This document shows positions 16,656-26,058 of a DNA stretch of 64,000 nt, piece by piece; the stretch's first letter is position 1; each line of letters opens with the position of its first letter. Below the pieces are notes generated by a model. It made no database searches, was not told the DNA's origin, and saw only the letters and a program-made list of their open reading frames with translations. This stretch comes from Tunturibacter empetritectus. GTDB taxonomy: Bacteria; Acidobacteriota; Terriglobia; Terriglobales; Acidobacteriaceae. The translations under genes and the position numbers were made by a program. The DNA lies in assembly GCF_040358985.1 (NCBI RefSeq), contig NZ_CP132932.1, forward strand, positions 3,906,001 to 3,970,000. The letters are read 5' to 3'.

Positions 16656-19600
16656 TTATTCGGTTGCCTGTAACTTCGAGATCTTCTCCAGATCCTTGAG
16701 TGTCTCTTTGCTCAGGGCTTTTTCGTGGAGGAGGAGCTCTGCGGCGCGGACGCGAGGAGTGCCGTGGAACCAGTCCTGCACGATGTTGTTCTTGAGCAGG
16801 TTGGTTACGGCGAGAAGGCACATGCCCTGGTGGTGGGCCATCCAGGAGCGCACGAGTTGGGGTTGATGGCCTTCAGTGTAGTCGGCTGCTTCGTAGAAGC
16901 CATAGGCTCCCATCCAATCCATCGCTGCCATGCGACGAAGATTCGCGATGGAGTCTTTGCGAAGAAGAGGGAGGGCGAGGAAGCTGGAGTAGGGCGAGAT
17001 GACGGGGCCATCTTCGGCGCCGTACTTCAGTGCGAGTTTGGGAATGCCCCAAGCCTGGTAGCTGTAGCGGCCTTGAGGATCTTTTTTGGCGAAGCCGGAT
17101 TCGGAGATGCCCCAGGGGATGTTGCGGACGTGATCCTTTTGAATGCGAACGGCTGACTCGAGGGAGCGAGCGATGAGGGTGTCGGGAAAGGTGCGCATCC
17201 AGAGGGACGGCATCAGGTACTCGAACATGGTTCCGGTCCAGGAGAGGAGAGCGGCGCGTCCGTTGACCAGGACGTGGGAGCGGTCGAGGCGAAACCATGA
17301 TTGCTGGGGGATGTCGCCTTTGGCTACGGCGATGAAGGAGGCGATGCGGGCCTCGGAGGCAAGGAGGTCGTAGCAGGAGGAGTAGAGCTCGTGCGTGTTG
17401 CCGTCGTAGCCGATGGAGAGGAGCTGACGGGCTTCGACGAGGAGGAAGCCGTACTCCATGGCGTCGGCGTGGCGCTCTGCTTCGCTGGCGATGGAGGTGA
17501 TGTCGGATTTGAGTTGGGCGAGGCGTTGCCGGGTGGCTGGGAGGAGGGCTAACAGCTCGGCGGCGGCGGTGGCGAGGGGAGAGTCTGTTGGCAGGTCGCG
17601 TGAGGCGCCGGAGAGTTTTGATTCTAATTCTGTTACATATTCGGCTGCGTCGAGGAGGGTTGGAATCGATTTGTGTTCGGAGCCGTAGAGTTGAGGTGGG
17701 ACGAAGAGAGATTCGAAGCGGGGGAGAAGCCAGGGAGTATACCGTTCGGCGAAGAGAGATAACGCCGCGAGGTAGTTGGAGATCTCGTTGGCCGACCATT
17801 GCTTGTTGTCCTGACTGGATGGAGCGTCGCTCGCGGTCTTGAATTGTTGCGCGATGGAGCGGAGATGCGATCGGATCGCGGTTGCCGGGGGTTCGGCCGG
17901 CGCTAGAGTGATGGTGGTCTTGACGGGTTGCTGCTGCATTTGTTTCAGGCCGGCGAAGGTTTCTGGCGCGAGGATGGGGCGCTTGAGGAGATCGAGTGCA
18001 CCGGTGCGCAGGGTGTAGAGGGAGGCGGCAAGATTGCCGCTGTCGACTGCAGAGACGATGTGGGGCAGGATGGGACGGAGGGTTTCGATGTCGTACCAGT
18101 TGTAGATGTGGCCGCGTTGCTTTTCGAGGCGGTCGTAGGTGGTGAGGGTTCCGAGCGTGGCCTGGGCGAACTCGGGCAGAGTGAGGAAGCCGAACTCGTA
18201 CGCGGCCTGACGGGCGTTGAAGAGCATGCCGAGGTTGGTGGGGGAGAGTTTTTTGATCTGGAGGGTGTTCTGCTCTTCGACGTTGTCGGGGATGAGCCAG
18301 TGATTTTTCTCGTCGCCGAAGTCGTGAAAGTAGCGCCAGATATAGAGCGCCTGTTGCTGCAGGAAGTTGGTGTCGTCGGCGGTGAGGGGGCCTTCTTCGC
18401 GGCGGGGCGGGGAGTTGAGCCAGATGGCTACCAGAGGTGCGATGGCCCATAGAAGAAGGACTGGAGAGGCGGCTACGAGGGACCAGATGTTGTGAAAGGC
18501 GAGGGCGAGGGCTATGAGTACGGCCGCGACGGGGGAGAGCTGAAGGTAGATGTCGAGGGGGGTTCGGGACTTGCCGGATTCTGCCTGGGCGGCTGTCTCC
18601 CACTCGAGCATGTGTTTGCCGGAGACCAAGGTCCGGCTTAGAGAGCGGACGATGGCGTCGATGGCAAGGAACATGTGGTGCGGGAGGAAGGTGAGGTTCA
18701 GCATGGTGAAGCCGAAGGAGGTGGCGAAGGTGAGGACACCCTCGCGTGCGCCGACGAAGCTGAGTTTGAGCAGAGCTCGGCCGAGGTTGAAGCCAAGTTG
18801 CACAAGGACTGGGAGGAGGAGAAGGACCAAGCCGGCTATGGTCCAGTAGAGTGCGCCGCCGGGGAGGACAAACCAGCCAAGGAGAAAGAGGAGGAAGGTG
18901 ACGGGTTCGACGAGGCTGCGGCGGAGGTTGTCGAAGATCTTCCAGCGGGAGACGGTGTTGATGGGGTTGGGGACGGACTTGCCAGATTCGTCGGGGACGA
19001 GAGCGAAGAGCCAGCGCGCGATCTGCCAGTCGCCGCGGACCCAGCGGTGCTTGCGGCGGGTGTGGGCGGAGTAGTGGGAGGGATAGTCGTCGATGATCTC
19101 GATGTCGGTGACGAGACCGGCGCGGGCGTAAGAGCCTTCGATGAGGTCGTGCGAGAGGAGAGCGTTGCGGGGGAAGCGGCGGTCGAGGACCTCGTGGAGG
19201 ATGGCGACTTCGTAGATGCCCTTGCCGGCGAAGATGCCTTCGCCGAAGAGATCCTGATAGACGTCGGATACGGCGCGGGTATAGATGTCGAAGCCGGTTT
19301 CGCCGGAGTAGAGGGAGGCTAGGCGGGAGCGCGAGGCGGAGGCGACGCTGACACCGACGCGCGGCTGGAGGATGCCGTAGCCTTGAGTAACGATGCGGAG
19401 GCGCGGGTTGACGATGGCCTGGTTGAGCGGGTGGGCCATGGTGCCGACCATGCGGGCCGCGGTGCCGCGAGGGAGTTGGGTGTCGGAGTCGAGGGTGATG
19501 ACGTACCGGACGTGTTGCAGGATTTCGAGCGGCCCGGCTTTCAGAGGGAAGCTGTCCTCCTCGTTGAGGAGAAATTTGTTGAGGTCGAGGAGCTTGCCGC

Positions 19601-21143
19601 GTTTGCGCTCCCATCCCATCCAGACGCCCTGGCGGGAGTTGAAGACACGGTAGCGGTGGAAGAGGAAGAAGGCTCCGCCCTTGGTGCGAGGGTATTTTGC
19701 GTTGAGATGATCGACGCAGTCTGCTGCGAGTTTGGCGAGGAGATTGGAGTCTTCGTCCAAGGGACGGGCCTTGGTGTCGGGCAGATCGGTGAGGAGGCCG
19801 AAGTGGATGTTTGGGTCCTGGTTGGAGAGGTAGCGGGCTTCGAGTTCGTCGAAGAGCTCGCGAACCTGGATCTCGTTGAGCAGGAGTGTGGGGACGACGA
19901 CGAGGGTGATGGCGTCGCTGGGGACGCTCTTGGAGAGATCGATCTTAGGGAGAGACTCTGCGTGCATGAGCGCGGTGACGGTATTGTTAATGAGGTCGAC
20001 GCCGCCCTGGGTTGTGGGAAGAAGCGCGAGCAGGAGCGCTACCATGACCGGCCAGAAGGCGTGATGCGGAACCAGGGGGGCGATGATGGCGACGATGAGG
20101 AGACAGGACAGCGTGAAGATGCCCAGGATGTAGAAGTCTTCGTTGAAGCGGCGGAGGAAGGCGCGGATTCGTTCGATGGGGGGAGGGTGGTATCCGATGC
20201 GGCGGTGAAGTTCGGGGAGACCTTCGGCGAAGAGGTAGTAACCGATGTGGCGGATGCGCAGAGCGAGGCGGGGATCGGGGTCAGAGGTTGTAGCGGCGTT
20301 GCGTGCGAGGTTGAGGGCGATCTGGGCGGTTTGGACCTCGCTGGCGTCGGCGTAGTGGGCTAGCTCTGCTACGCGCATGTGGTAGTTGTGGCGGGTTTCG
20401 TCCTCCATGCGAGCGAAGACGGCTGCGGGGTCTTCGCGCAGGACGGAGTCGAAGGCGATGAGAGGCTCGAGGACGTTGCGCCACTCGAACTGGTTGAGGC
20501 GGCGCATGCTGTGGAGGATTGCGGAGAAGGGCGACTGCTCGATGGGCGGGAGGGGGCCGGCGGCGAAGGCTTCTTCGGCACGGTCAAGGATGTATTCGAG
20601 CTGCGCGAGCTTGAGGGCTTGCGGGAGGACTGTGATCTCTTCGAGCAGAAGCGCGTCGCGTTGCTGGGCCTGCTGGACGTAGACGGTGAGGGACTCAGCG
20701 GACCAGATGCCGCGGGCTGCGACGAGGTACCCTTCGGTGAGATTGATGGCTCGCGGCAGATCGCTGTCTTTGTCTACGCGGACGTGAGGGAGGGCGGCGA
20801 AGGTTTCGGCGGTGTTGTCTCCTGCGACGAGCGCGGACTCGAGCATGCGGGTGCTCTCGAGGAGTTCTAGCTCCGGGGTGAGGTCGTGGATGGAGGCGGT
20901 CTTTTTGCAGGTGCGAAGGATTTCGGTGAGGCGTTGTTTGAGGCTTTCGAGGCGTTTTGAGAGTCCGTCGGATTTTACGCTGGCCGGCACCATCTCCCAC
21001 TGGCGGCTCATGGCATCGGCGCGTGCTCTCAACTCTTCGTCAGAGACGGAGGGTTTTTCAGGGAGGCCCGCAGTCGGCATCTCCGGAGCAGTGAGCGGCA
21101 GAGCGTGTTCTGTGGTGACAGGATTCTGTGAAGATGGTGCCAT
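16656..21143 (-). CDS. GT84/glycoamylase protein (cyclic beta-glucan synthase-like, no GH94)
   Basis: A 1495-residue multispan enzyme resembling the N-terminal and central parts of NdvB-type cyclic beta-1,2-glucan synthases. Membrane segments are near 338-378 and again between about 745 and 910. The GT84 catalytic region includes YVITLDSDTQLPRGTAARMVG (about 548) and HDLIEGSYARAG, RRKHRWVRGDWQ further on. The C-terminal glycoamylase-like domain shows WGISESGFA and QPQLVRSWMAHHQGMCLLAV. Classical NdvB is about 2800 residues and continues into a GH94 phosphorylase domain; here the frame stops right after the glycoamylase part. It lies 103 bases after an ABC exporter gene, echoing the NdvB-NdvA pairing. 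The exact glucan product is inferred only. Confidence 0.85.
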   Translation of the reverse strand: MAPSSQNPVTTEHALPLTAPEMPTAGLPEKPSVSDEELRARADAMSRQWEMVPASVKSDGLSKRLESLKQRLTEILRTCKKTASIHDLTPELELLESTRMLESALVAGDNTAETFAALPHVRVDKDSDLPRAINLTEGYLVAARGIWSAESLTVYVQQAQQRDALLLEEITVLPQALKLAQLEYILDRAEEAFAAGPLPPIEQSPFSAILHSMRRLNQFEWRNVLEPLIAFDSVLREDPAAVFARMEDETRHNYHMRVAELAHYADASEVQTAQIALNLARNAATTSDPDPRLALRIRHIGYYLFAEGLPELHRRIGYHPPPIERIRAFLRRFNEDFYILGIFTLSCLLIVAIIAPLVPHHAFWPVMVALLLALLPTTQGGVDLINNTVTALMHAESLPKIDLSKSVPSDAITLVVVPTLLLNEIQVRELFDELEARYLSNQDPNIHFGLLTDLPDTKARPLDEDSNLLAKLAADCVDHLNAKYPRTKGGAFFLFHRYRVFNSRQGVWMGWERKRGKLLDLNKFLLNEEDSFPLKAGPLEILQHVRYVITLDSDTQLPRGTAARMVGTMAHPLNQAIVNPRLRIVTQGYGILQPRVGVSVASASRSRLASLYSGETGFDIYTRAVSDVYQDLFGEGIFAGKGIYEVAILHEVLDRRFPRNALLSHDLIEGSYARAGLVTDIEIIDDYPSHYSAHTRRKHRWVRGDWQIARWLFALVPDESGKSVPNPINTVSRWKIFDNLRRSLVEPVTFLLFLLGWFVLPGGALYWTIAGLVLLLLPVLVQLGFNLGRALLKLSFVGAREGVLTFATSFGFTMLNLTFLPHHMFLAIDAIVRSLSRTLVSGKHMLEWETAAQAESGKSRTPLDIYLQLSPVAAVLIALALAFHNIWSLVAASPVLLLWAIAPLVAIWLNSPPRREEGPLTADDTNFLQQQALYIWRYFHDFGDEKNHWLIPDNVEEQNTLQIKKLSPTNLGMLFNARQAAYEFGFLTLPEFAQATLGTLTTYDRLEKQRGHIYNWYDIETLRPILPHIVSAVDSGNLAASLYTLRTGALDLLKRPILAPETFAGLKQMQQQPVKTTITLAPAEPPATAIRSHLRSIAQQFKTASDAPSSQDNKQWSANEISNYLAALSLFAERYTPWLLPRFESLFVPPQLYGSEHKSIPTLLDAAEYVTELESKLSGASRDLPTDSPLATAAAELLALLPATRQRLAQLKSDITSIASEAERHADAMEYGFLLVEARQLLSIGYDGNTHELYSSCYDLLASEARIASFIAVAKGDIPQQSWFRLDRSHVLVNGRAALLSWTGTMFEYLMPSLWMRTFPDTLIARSLESAVRIQKDHVRNIPWGISESGFAKKDPQGRYSYQAWGIPKLALKYGAEDGPVISPYSSFLALPLLRKDSIANLRRMAAMDWMGAYGFYEAADYTEGHQPQLVRSWMAHHQGMCLLAVTNLLKNNIVQDWFHGTPRVRAAELLLHEKALSKETLKDLEKISKLQATE

Positions 21144-21246
21144 GTAGCTTTTCTCAATCCATTCTCCCGCCGCGGCGGGTGCTGACTGCGATTATCTGCT
21201 GATGCCGACTCTGCCGGTGCTGACTGGATGAGATGCGAGGGTGAGC

Positions 21247-23088
21247 TTACCTGTAGCTTGCGGCCTGCATCTCAAACATGCTCGCATAGAGTCCATTTTT
21301 TTCTATGAGTTGTTGATGATTACCTTCTTCGAGGAGCCGGCCGCCGGAGAGGACGACGATACGGTCGGCCATGCGTACGGTGGAGAAGCGGTGGGAGATG
21401 AGCAAGGCCATCTTTCCCAGGGTCAGTTCCGCGAAGCGCTCGAAGACCTCGAGTTCGCTGCGGGCGTCGAGGGCTGCGGTGGGCTCATCGAGGATGAGGA
21501 GCTGGGCATCGCGGAGATAGGCGCGGGCGAGGGCTATCTTCTGCCACTCTCCACCGGAGAGTTCGACGCCGCCTTCAAAGCGGCGGCCAAGCATCTGATC
21601 GTAGCCGCCGGCGAGCTTCGTGACGACGGTGTCGGCGAGGCTCTTGTGGGCGGCGAGTTCGATATCGCTCTCCTGATAGGGCTGATCAATGCGGCCCACG
21701 GCGATGTTTTCGCGGGCGGTCATCTCGAAGCGCATGAAGTCCTGAAAGATGACTCCGATGTTGCGGTGGAGATCTTCGAGGTTGTACTCGCGGAGGTCGA
21801 TGCCGTCGAGGAGAATTTGCCCTTCGGTGGGGTCGTAGAGACGGGTTATGAGTTTGACGACGGTGGTCTTGCCCTGGCCGTTTTCGCCGATGAGCGCGAT
21901 TCTTTCTCCGGGGGAGAGGGTGAGGTTGAAGTTTTTGAGGACGGTTCGGTCGGTGCCGGGATAGGTGAAGGAGACGTTGCGGAACTCGAAGCCGCGTTGG
22001 ATCTTCGCGGGGGCGGGATGCCCGTCGGGGTTGGAGATAACGGTTGGCTTCATGTCGAAGAAGGCGATGAGGTCGGTGAGGAAGAGGGCTTGATCAGCGA
22101 TGCCGGAGGCGGTGGAGAAGACCTGCTGGAGGTTGGAGCTGGCTTGCTGGATGGCAGTGGTGAGAAATCCGAACTGGCCGATGTTGTAGGCGCCGTGCAG
22201 GGTGCGCCAGATGACGTAGACGTAGGCTCCGTAGTAGCCGAGCGTGCCGATGACGCCGAGCAGACCGCCGACGATGAGTTTCGATCTGGAGAGAGTGACG
22301 TCTTCGAGGTAGATCTGATTGGCGAGTGTTTGAAATCTATCTGTGAAGAATTTGTTCAAGCCGAAGAGCTTTACTTCTTTCGCGCCTTCGCGGCTTCCGG
22401 CGACCTGCCGGAGGTAGTCCATCTGACGCTTGGCGGGGGTCTGGCGGAAGTTTTTTGCGTAGCCGAGGAAGGCATAGTGGGTCTCGCCGAGGAAGGAGGG
22501 GAGGACGCCAAGTGCGAGGAGGAGGACCAGCCAGGGAGAGGCGAGCGCGAGAGCGGCAGAGAACGAGAGGGTGGTGATGATCTGCGTGACCAGACGGCCT
22601 AGCTGCTGGATCATGGCGAGGCGGTCGGTGGCCTGCACGCGGGCGCGTTCGAGGCGGTCGTAGAAGACGGGATCTTCATAGGTGGTGAGGTCGAGACGCG
22701 CGGCCTGCTCCATGACGCGTACGCTAACGTACTGGGTATAGCGATTGGCGAGGAGGGAGTCGGAGTAGTCGATGGCTCGAGTGATGAGGCCGAGGGAGAC
22801 GTTGAGGACCACCTCGGCGATGACGAGCTTCCAGAAGTTGGGGGCAAGGGCGTGGCCGCGAATGACTTCTGCGATGTCGTTGAGGATGTATGCGGCGATC
22901 TTCGCGATGCCGAAGGGAAGGGTGGCGACGATCAGTCGAAGGAAGAGCCCCCATGTGACGACAGCGCGGCCTGACTCCCAGAGGATGCGCAGGACAGCGG
23001 GCATGTTTTTGAGGGCGCTGATTCGATCGCGCCATGGACTCTCAGCTTTCACAGGGTCTTTCAAATCGCTCCTAAAGTGAGACTGCAA
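21247..23088 (-). CDS. ABC exporter half-transporter (TMD-NBD fusion)
   Basis: A 613-residue inner-membrane exporter. Transmembrane helices occupy about residues 40-330 (LFLRLIVATLPFGIAKIAAYIL and later). The ATPase domain has Walker A GENGQGKTT (401-409), signature LSGGEWQ, Walker B LLILDEPTAALD and the H-loop ISHRFSTV. The open frame starts with a TTG at 23088, but a TTG at 23064, preceded by AGGAG 4 bases upstream, looks like the better start. Standing immediately upstream of the GT84 glucan synthase on the same strand, it is a natural candidate for exporting that polysaccharide, as NdvA/ChvA does. It could instead export another lipid or peptide. Confidence 0.88.
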   Translation of the reverse strand: MQSHFRSDLKDPVKAESPWRDRISALKNMPAVLRILWESGRAVVTWGLFLRLIVATLPFGIAKIAAYILNDIAEVIRGHALAPNFWKLVIAEVVLNVSLGLITRAIDYSDSLLANRYTQYVSVRVMEQAARLDLTTYEDPVFYDRLERARVQATDRLAMIQQLGRLVTQIITTLSFSAALALASPWLVLLLALGVLPSFLGETHYAFLGYAKNFRQTPAKRQMDYLRQVAGSREGAKEVKLFGLNKFFTDRFQTLANQIYLEDVTLSRSKLIVGGLLGVIGTLGYYGAYVYVIWRTLHGAYNIGQFGFLTTAIQQASSNLQQVFSTASGIADQALFLTDLIAFFDMKPTVISNPDGHPAPAKIQRGFEFRNVSFTYPGTDRTVLKNFNLTLSPGERIALIGENGQGKTTVVKLITRLYDPTEGQILLDGIDLREYNLEDLHRNIGVIFQDFMRFEMTARENIAVGRIDQPYQESDIELAAHKSLADTVVTKLAGGYDQMLGRRFEGGVELSGGEWQKIALARAYLRDAQLLILDEPTAALDARSELEVFERFAELTLGKMALLISHRFSTVRMADRIVVLSGGRLLEEGNHQQLIEKNGLYASMFEMQAASYR

Positions 23089-23197
23089 AAGAGAAAGGAC
23101 GAGTCACATAGAAGTTATGGCTGCACTTAATGGATGCAGTAAAGCTATCAGGTGTTGGATAGTTCGTGGGCGGCGGATTGGCTCTTGCGGTTTGCGG

Positions 23198-24211
23198 TCA
23201 TTGAGTTGTGGAGAGGGTTAGCTGCTGCCAGATTTCGGGGTCGACGGGGACGCCGAGGCGCATGTTCTCTTCTCGAAGCTGCAGGGTCTGTTCGCCTGGG
23301 TAGCGGATGGGTCTGTTGGGGTCGGCTGGGGTTGCGTGGTGGAGGGAGTCGAGGATGCCTTCGGCGATGCGGGTGAGTTCGTCGGGATCGGCGATGGCGG
23401 TTGGGCTAATGGCGAGGAAGACCTGGGAGAGGCCGGACTCGCGGAGTGGATCGCTGGGAATCTGGTGGGTTGCGAGGCCGCCAGAGAGCATCGCGGCGAG
23501 CATGTCGAGGACGAGGGAGAGTCCTGAGCCCTTCCAGTAACCGACGGGGAGGGCGCGCTGGGACGACTCGATGGCTGCTGGATCGCGGGTGAGATTGCCT
23601 GCGGTGTCGAAGCCGCCGTCGACGGGGAGAGGTTGCTCTCGTTTGCTGTAGGCGGCGAGTGTGCCGTAGGAGAACTGCGACATTGCCATGTCCAGTACGA
23701 CGTGGCCGCCGGGACGGGGGACGGCGATGACGAGGGGATTGTTGCCGAGGGCGGGCGTGGTGGCTCCCCAGGGAGGGAGGTTGGCGAGGGTGTTGGTCCA
23801 GCAAAGGGCGAAGAGGCCTTGCTCGGCGGCCTGCCAGCCGTAGGTTCCGCCGCGCATCCAGTGGTTGGTGTTGGCGAGAGCGACTGCGCCTATGCCGTGT
23901 TGTTGGGCGAGGGCGATGGCTCGCTGCATGGAGGCGTGGGCGTTGAGATTGCCGATGCCGCTATGGCCGTCCCATCGCTCGATGGCTCCGACGCCGGCGG
24001 ATTTGGTGGGTTCGGCGTGTATGTCGATGCTGCCGTTGCGAATGGTTTCGACGAAGCGAGGGAATCGATTGAGGCCGTGGGTGTAGATGCCGTCGCGGGT
24101 GGTTTCTGCGAAGAGGCGGGCGCAGAAGTCGGCGCGGTCGTGGGTGAGGCCGAGTTGCTGCATGGCGCGGAGGAGGGCCGCGTGGAGTTGGTCGAAGGGG
24201 ACTCGAAGCAT
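23198..24211 (-). CDS. dlgD: 2,3-diketo-L-gulonate reductase-like Ldh-family dehydrogenase
   Basis: A 337-residue NAD(P)H-dependent oxidoreductase of the malate/L-lactate/ureidoglycolate dehydrogenase fold. Features shared with E. coli YiaK/DlgD are VALANTNHWMRGGTYGWQAAE, FALCWTNTLANLPPWGA, NNPLVIAVP and LDMAMSQFSYGTL. It also has a substrate-side LPVGYWKGSGLSLVLDMLAA motif. DlgD reduces 2,3-diketo-L-gulonate, but this class covers other 2-keto acids, so the substrate is uncertain. It is the distal gene of the minus-strand operon kduD, small His-rich gene, dlgD, which fits a role in sugar-acid catabolism. Confidence 0.82.
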   Translation of the reverse strand: MLRVPFDQLHAALLRAMQQLGLTHDRADFCARLFAETTRDGIYTHGLNRFPRFVETIRNGSIDIHAEPTKSAGVGAIERWDGHSGIGNLNAHASMQRAIALAQQHGIGAVALANTNHWMRGGTYGWQAAEQGLFALCWTNTLANLPPWGATTPALGNNPLVIAVPRPGGHVVLDMAMSQFSYGTLAAYSKREQPLPVDGGFDTAGNLTRDPAAIESSQRALPVGYWKGSGLSLVLDMLAAMLSGGLATHQIPSDPLRESGLSQVFLAISPTAIADPDELTRIAEGILDSLHHATPADPNRPIRYPGEQTLQLREENMRLGVPVDPEIWQQLTLSTTQ

Positions 24212-24276
24212 GGTTTCAGTTTAGAGGCTGTCGAACTTGTCTAAGTCGATATAGTTCATGCGCGGATGCAGAGCGG

Positions 24277-24474
24277 TTAGTTCTTGCTGGATGCGGTGCG
24301 ATCATTCGCCTCCTTTGAATGCTCAAAGGCTTTCGTGGAGTGCTCGTGGGCTTGTTGGGAGAGCTCGTGGGCGGTGAGGTGATCGCCTTTGCCGTGCGCT
24401 GTGGCTGCGGCCTGGTGGGCGTGGGCGGCTTTGTTGTGATACTCGGCGGCGCGGTCGTGCGGGCTCTGCGGCAT
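24277..24474 (-). CDS. Small His/Ala-rich helical protein
   Basis: A 65-residue protein with an excellent ribosome site (AAGGAG, 7 bases before the ATG). Its sequence is a run of amphipathic helix rich in His and Ala: AEYHNKAAHAHQAAATAHG, then GDHLTAHELSQQAHEHSTKAFEHSKEA. The near-heptad spacing suggests a coiled coil, and the roughly ten His could bind metal ions; that is inferred. I recognise no named family. It lies between kduD and dlgD in one operon. Coding is supported by the strong start and the strongly biased composition. Confidence 0.75.
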   Translation of the reverse strand: MPQSPHDRAAEYHNKAAHAHQAAATAHGKGDHLTAHELSQQAHEHSTKAFEHSKEANDRTASSKN

Positions 24475-24557
24475 GATGTACTCCTTGGCTTCTTGGATGC
24501 TTGTTCAGGCTAAAGTGGGAGCAGATTCTGTCTGCCTATCTTCTATCTGCCCATCTT

Positions 24558-25343
24558 TTATCTGCCCATCCAGCCGCCGTCGACGGTGAGGACGGTCCCG
24601 GTGACGTAGTTGCTGGCGGGAGAGCTGAGGTAGAGGGCAGCGCCTGCGAGGTCTTCGGGTTGGCCCCAGCGAGCGGCGGGGATGCGGTCGAGGATCTGGC
24701 GGTTGCGGGTCTCGTCGGCCTGGAGGGCTTCGGTGTTGGTGGTGGCGAAGTAGCCGGGTGCGATGGCGTTGACCTGGATGCCTTTGGGGGCCCACTCGTT
24801 GGCGAGGGCCTTGGTGAGTTGGGCGACTCCGCCTTTGCTGGCGGCGTAGGCAGGGACGCGAATGCCGCCCTGAAAGCTGAGGAGGGAGGCGATGTTGACG
24901 ATTTTTCCGCAGTTTGTGCCAAGGCCGCCGCGCGGGATCATGTCGCGAGCGGCGAGTTGGGAGAGTTGGAAGACGCTGGTGAGATTGACCTGAAGGACCT
25001 GCTGCCAGTCTTCGAGGGTGACCTCTTCGGCGGCGGCGCGGAGGATGGTTCCTGCGTTGTTGATGAGGATATCGACGCGGCCGAATCTTTCTTTGACCTG
25101 GGTGAATAGATCTTCGGCGCCAGTAGGGGAGGCGAGATCGGCGTGAAAGGCTGCGGCATTTTCGCCGATGGCTGCGGCGGTCTCTGTGGCGGCGCGGCGG
25201 TTGCCGTGGCAGGCTACCGTGGCTCCTGCTTGCGAGAGAGCGATGGCGATGGCTGCGCCGAGGCCGCTGGCGGAGCCGGTGACAAGGGCTACTTTGTTGT
25301 CGAGGCGGAAGCTTTCGAGAATGTTGAAGGGCTTGGTGGGCAT
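24558..25343 (-). CDS. kduD: 2-deoxy-D-gluconate 3-dehydrogenase / DKII reductase (SDR)
   Basis: Short-chain dehydrogenase of 261 residues, predicted to convert 2,5-diketo-3-deoxygluconate (DKII) to 2-keto-3-deoxygluconate in uronate breakdown. The nucleotide-binding loop is TGSASGLG (22-29) with NNAG at about 95-98. Catalytic residues are Ser153, Tyr166 and Lys170 (YAASK). The C-terminal GGWMG after VTGTVLTVD is typical. SDRs are hard to assign by sequence alone, but sharing an island with kduI, kdgK and eda makes KduD the best reading. It heads the minus-strand operon and diverges from the cupin-kduI-kdgK-eda operon. Confidence 0.85.
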   Translation of the reverse strand: MPTKPFNILESFRLDNKVALVTGSASGLGAAIAIALSQAGATVACHGNRRAATETAAAIGENAAAFHADLASPTGAEDLFTQVKERFGRVDILINNAGTILRAAAEEVTLEDWQQVLQVNLTSVFQLSQLAARDMIPRGGLGTNCGKIVNIASLLSFQGGIRVPAYAASKGGVAQLTKALANEWAPKGIQVNAIAPGYFATTNTEALQADETRNRQILDRIPAARWGQPEDLAGAALYLSSPASNYVTGTVLTVDGGWMGR

Positions 25344-25392
25344 CTAGGCCAATGTACTGGGATCAGAGTTGAGGAGCAAACGGAAGGAGAGG

Positions 25393-25421
25393 TTGACGAC
25401 GAAGCGGGGGGTCCGTATGGT
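25393..25421 (+). promoter_or_regulatory. Sigma-70-type promoter for the cupin-kduI-kdgK-eda operon
   Basis: TTGACG at 25393-25398 and TATGGT at 25416-25421 are separated by exactly 17 bases. A GAGGAGA ribosome site follows at 25434-25440, 7 bases before the ATG at 25448, leaving a very short leader of about 20 bases. It lies in the divergent gap between kduD and the cupin gene, the natural place for shared control. Confidence 0.6.
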
Positions 25422-25447
25422 TGGGTATTGTTTGAGGAGAAAACTAT

Positions 25448-25993
25448 ATGTGGTGGTTGACGAGGCTGACGGCTGTTTTGGGGGCCGGGATATTGGCGGT
25501 ATCGGCGGGGTGGTCGCAGGCAACGACGCCTGGAGCGGTTACGCAGGCACGGGTTGGGTTAGTGGATCTGCTGACGCCGAGTGATGTTGCGACCCGCGGC
25601 GCCGAGCAGCTTGAGAAGGCGAAGGCGAGTGCGAACGGGAGCTCCGGTGCGACGCTCGAGAAGTATCCGGGCCACTACACGATGATTACTGCGAGGGCGA
25701 AGAGCGGTGGGGCCGAGGTGCATGCCTACTACTCCGACTTTCTGATTGTGGTGGACGGAGAAGGGACAGAACTAACGGGTGGCACGGTGGTCGATGCAAA
25801 GGAAGGCGAGAATGGGGAGACGCGTGGGTCGCGCCTGGAGGGTGCTACAGCTCATGTGCTGCATAGGGGAGATATTCTTCACATTACGGCGGGGACGCCG
25901 CACCAGGCGATTGAAGGGCCAGGGCAGACGATCACGATCTTTGTCATCAAAGTTGAGAAGCCGGCGGTTGAAGGAAGCGTCGCTGCGAAATAG
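25448..25993 (+). CDS. Exported cupin-domain protein
   Basis: A 181-residue protein with a signal peptide (WLTRLTAVLGAGILAVSAGWSQA). The mature part contains a single cupin barrel: an H-rich strand around GHYTMITARAKSGGAEVHAYYSDFLIVVDGEGTELTGG and a second motif VLHRGDILHITAGTPHQAIEGPGQTITIF, with GDxxxIxxGxxH giving metal-type His. Cupins bind sugars or act as isomerases or dioxygenases, so a periplasmic sugar-acid role is plausible but unproven. It has a good ribosome site and leads the operon with kduI (65 bases on). Confidence 0.8.
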   Translation: MWWLTRLTAVLGAGILAVSAGWSQATTPGAVTQARVGLVDLLTPSDVATRGAEQLEKAKASANGSSGATLEKYPGHYTMITARAKSGGAEVHAYYSDFLIVVDGEGTELTGGTVVDAKEGENGETRGSRLEGATAHVLHRGDILHITAGTPHQAIEGPGQTITIFVIKVEKPAVEGSVAAK

Positions 25994-26058
25994 CCAGGTC
26001 GGCCCGCGGATGCTAATAGCGCGGGGGCTCTTATACTGGATTGGATCGGAGATAGGGA

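Noticed and set aside
16873..19614. A 913-codon minus-strand reading frame, very rich in Arg, Pro and His
   Set aside because: It is in another frame of the glucan synthase gene. The composition is typical of a shadow of a GC-rich gene, and no domain is visible.
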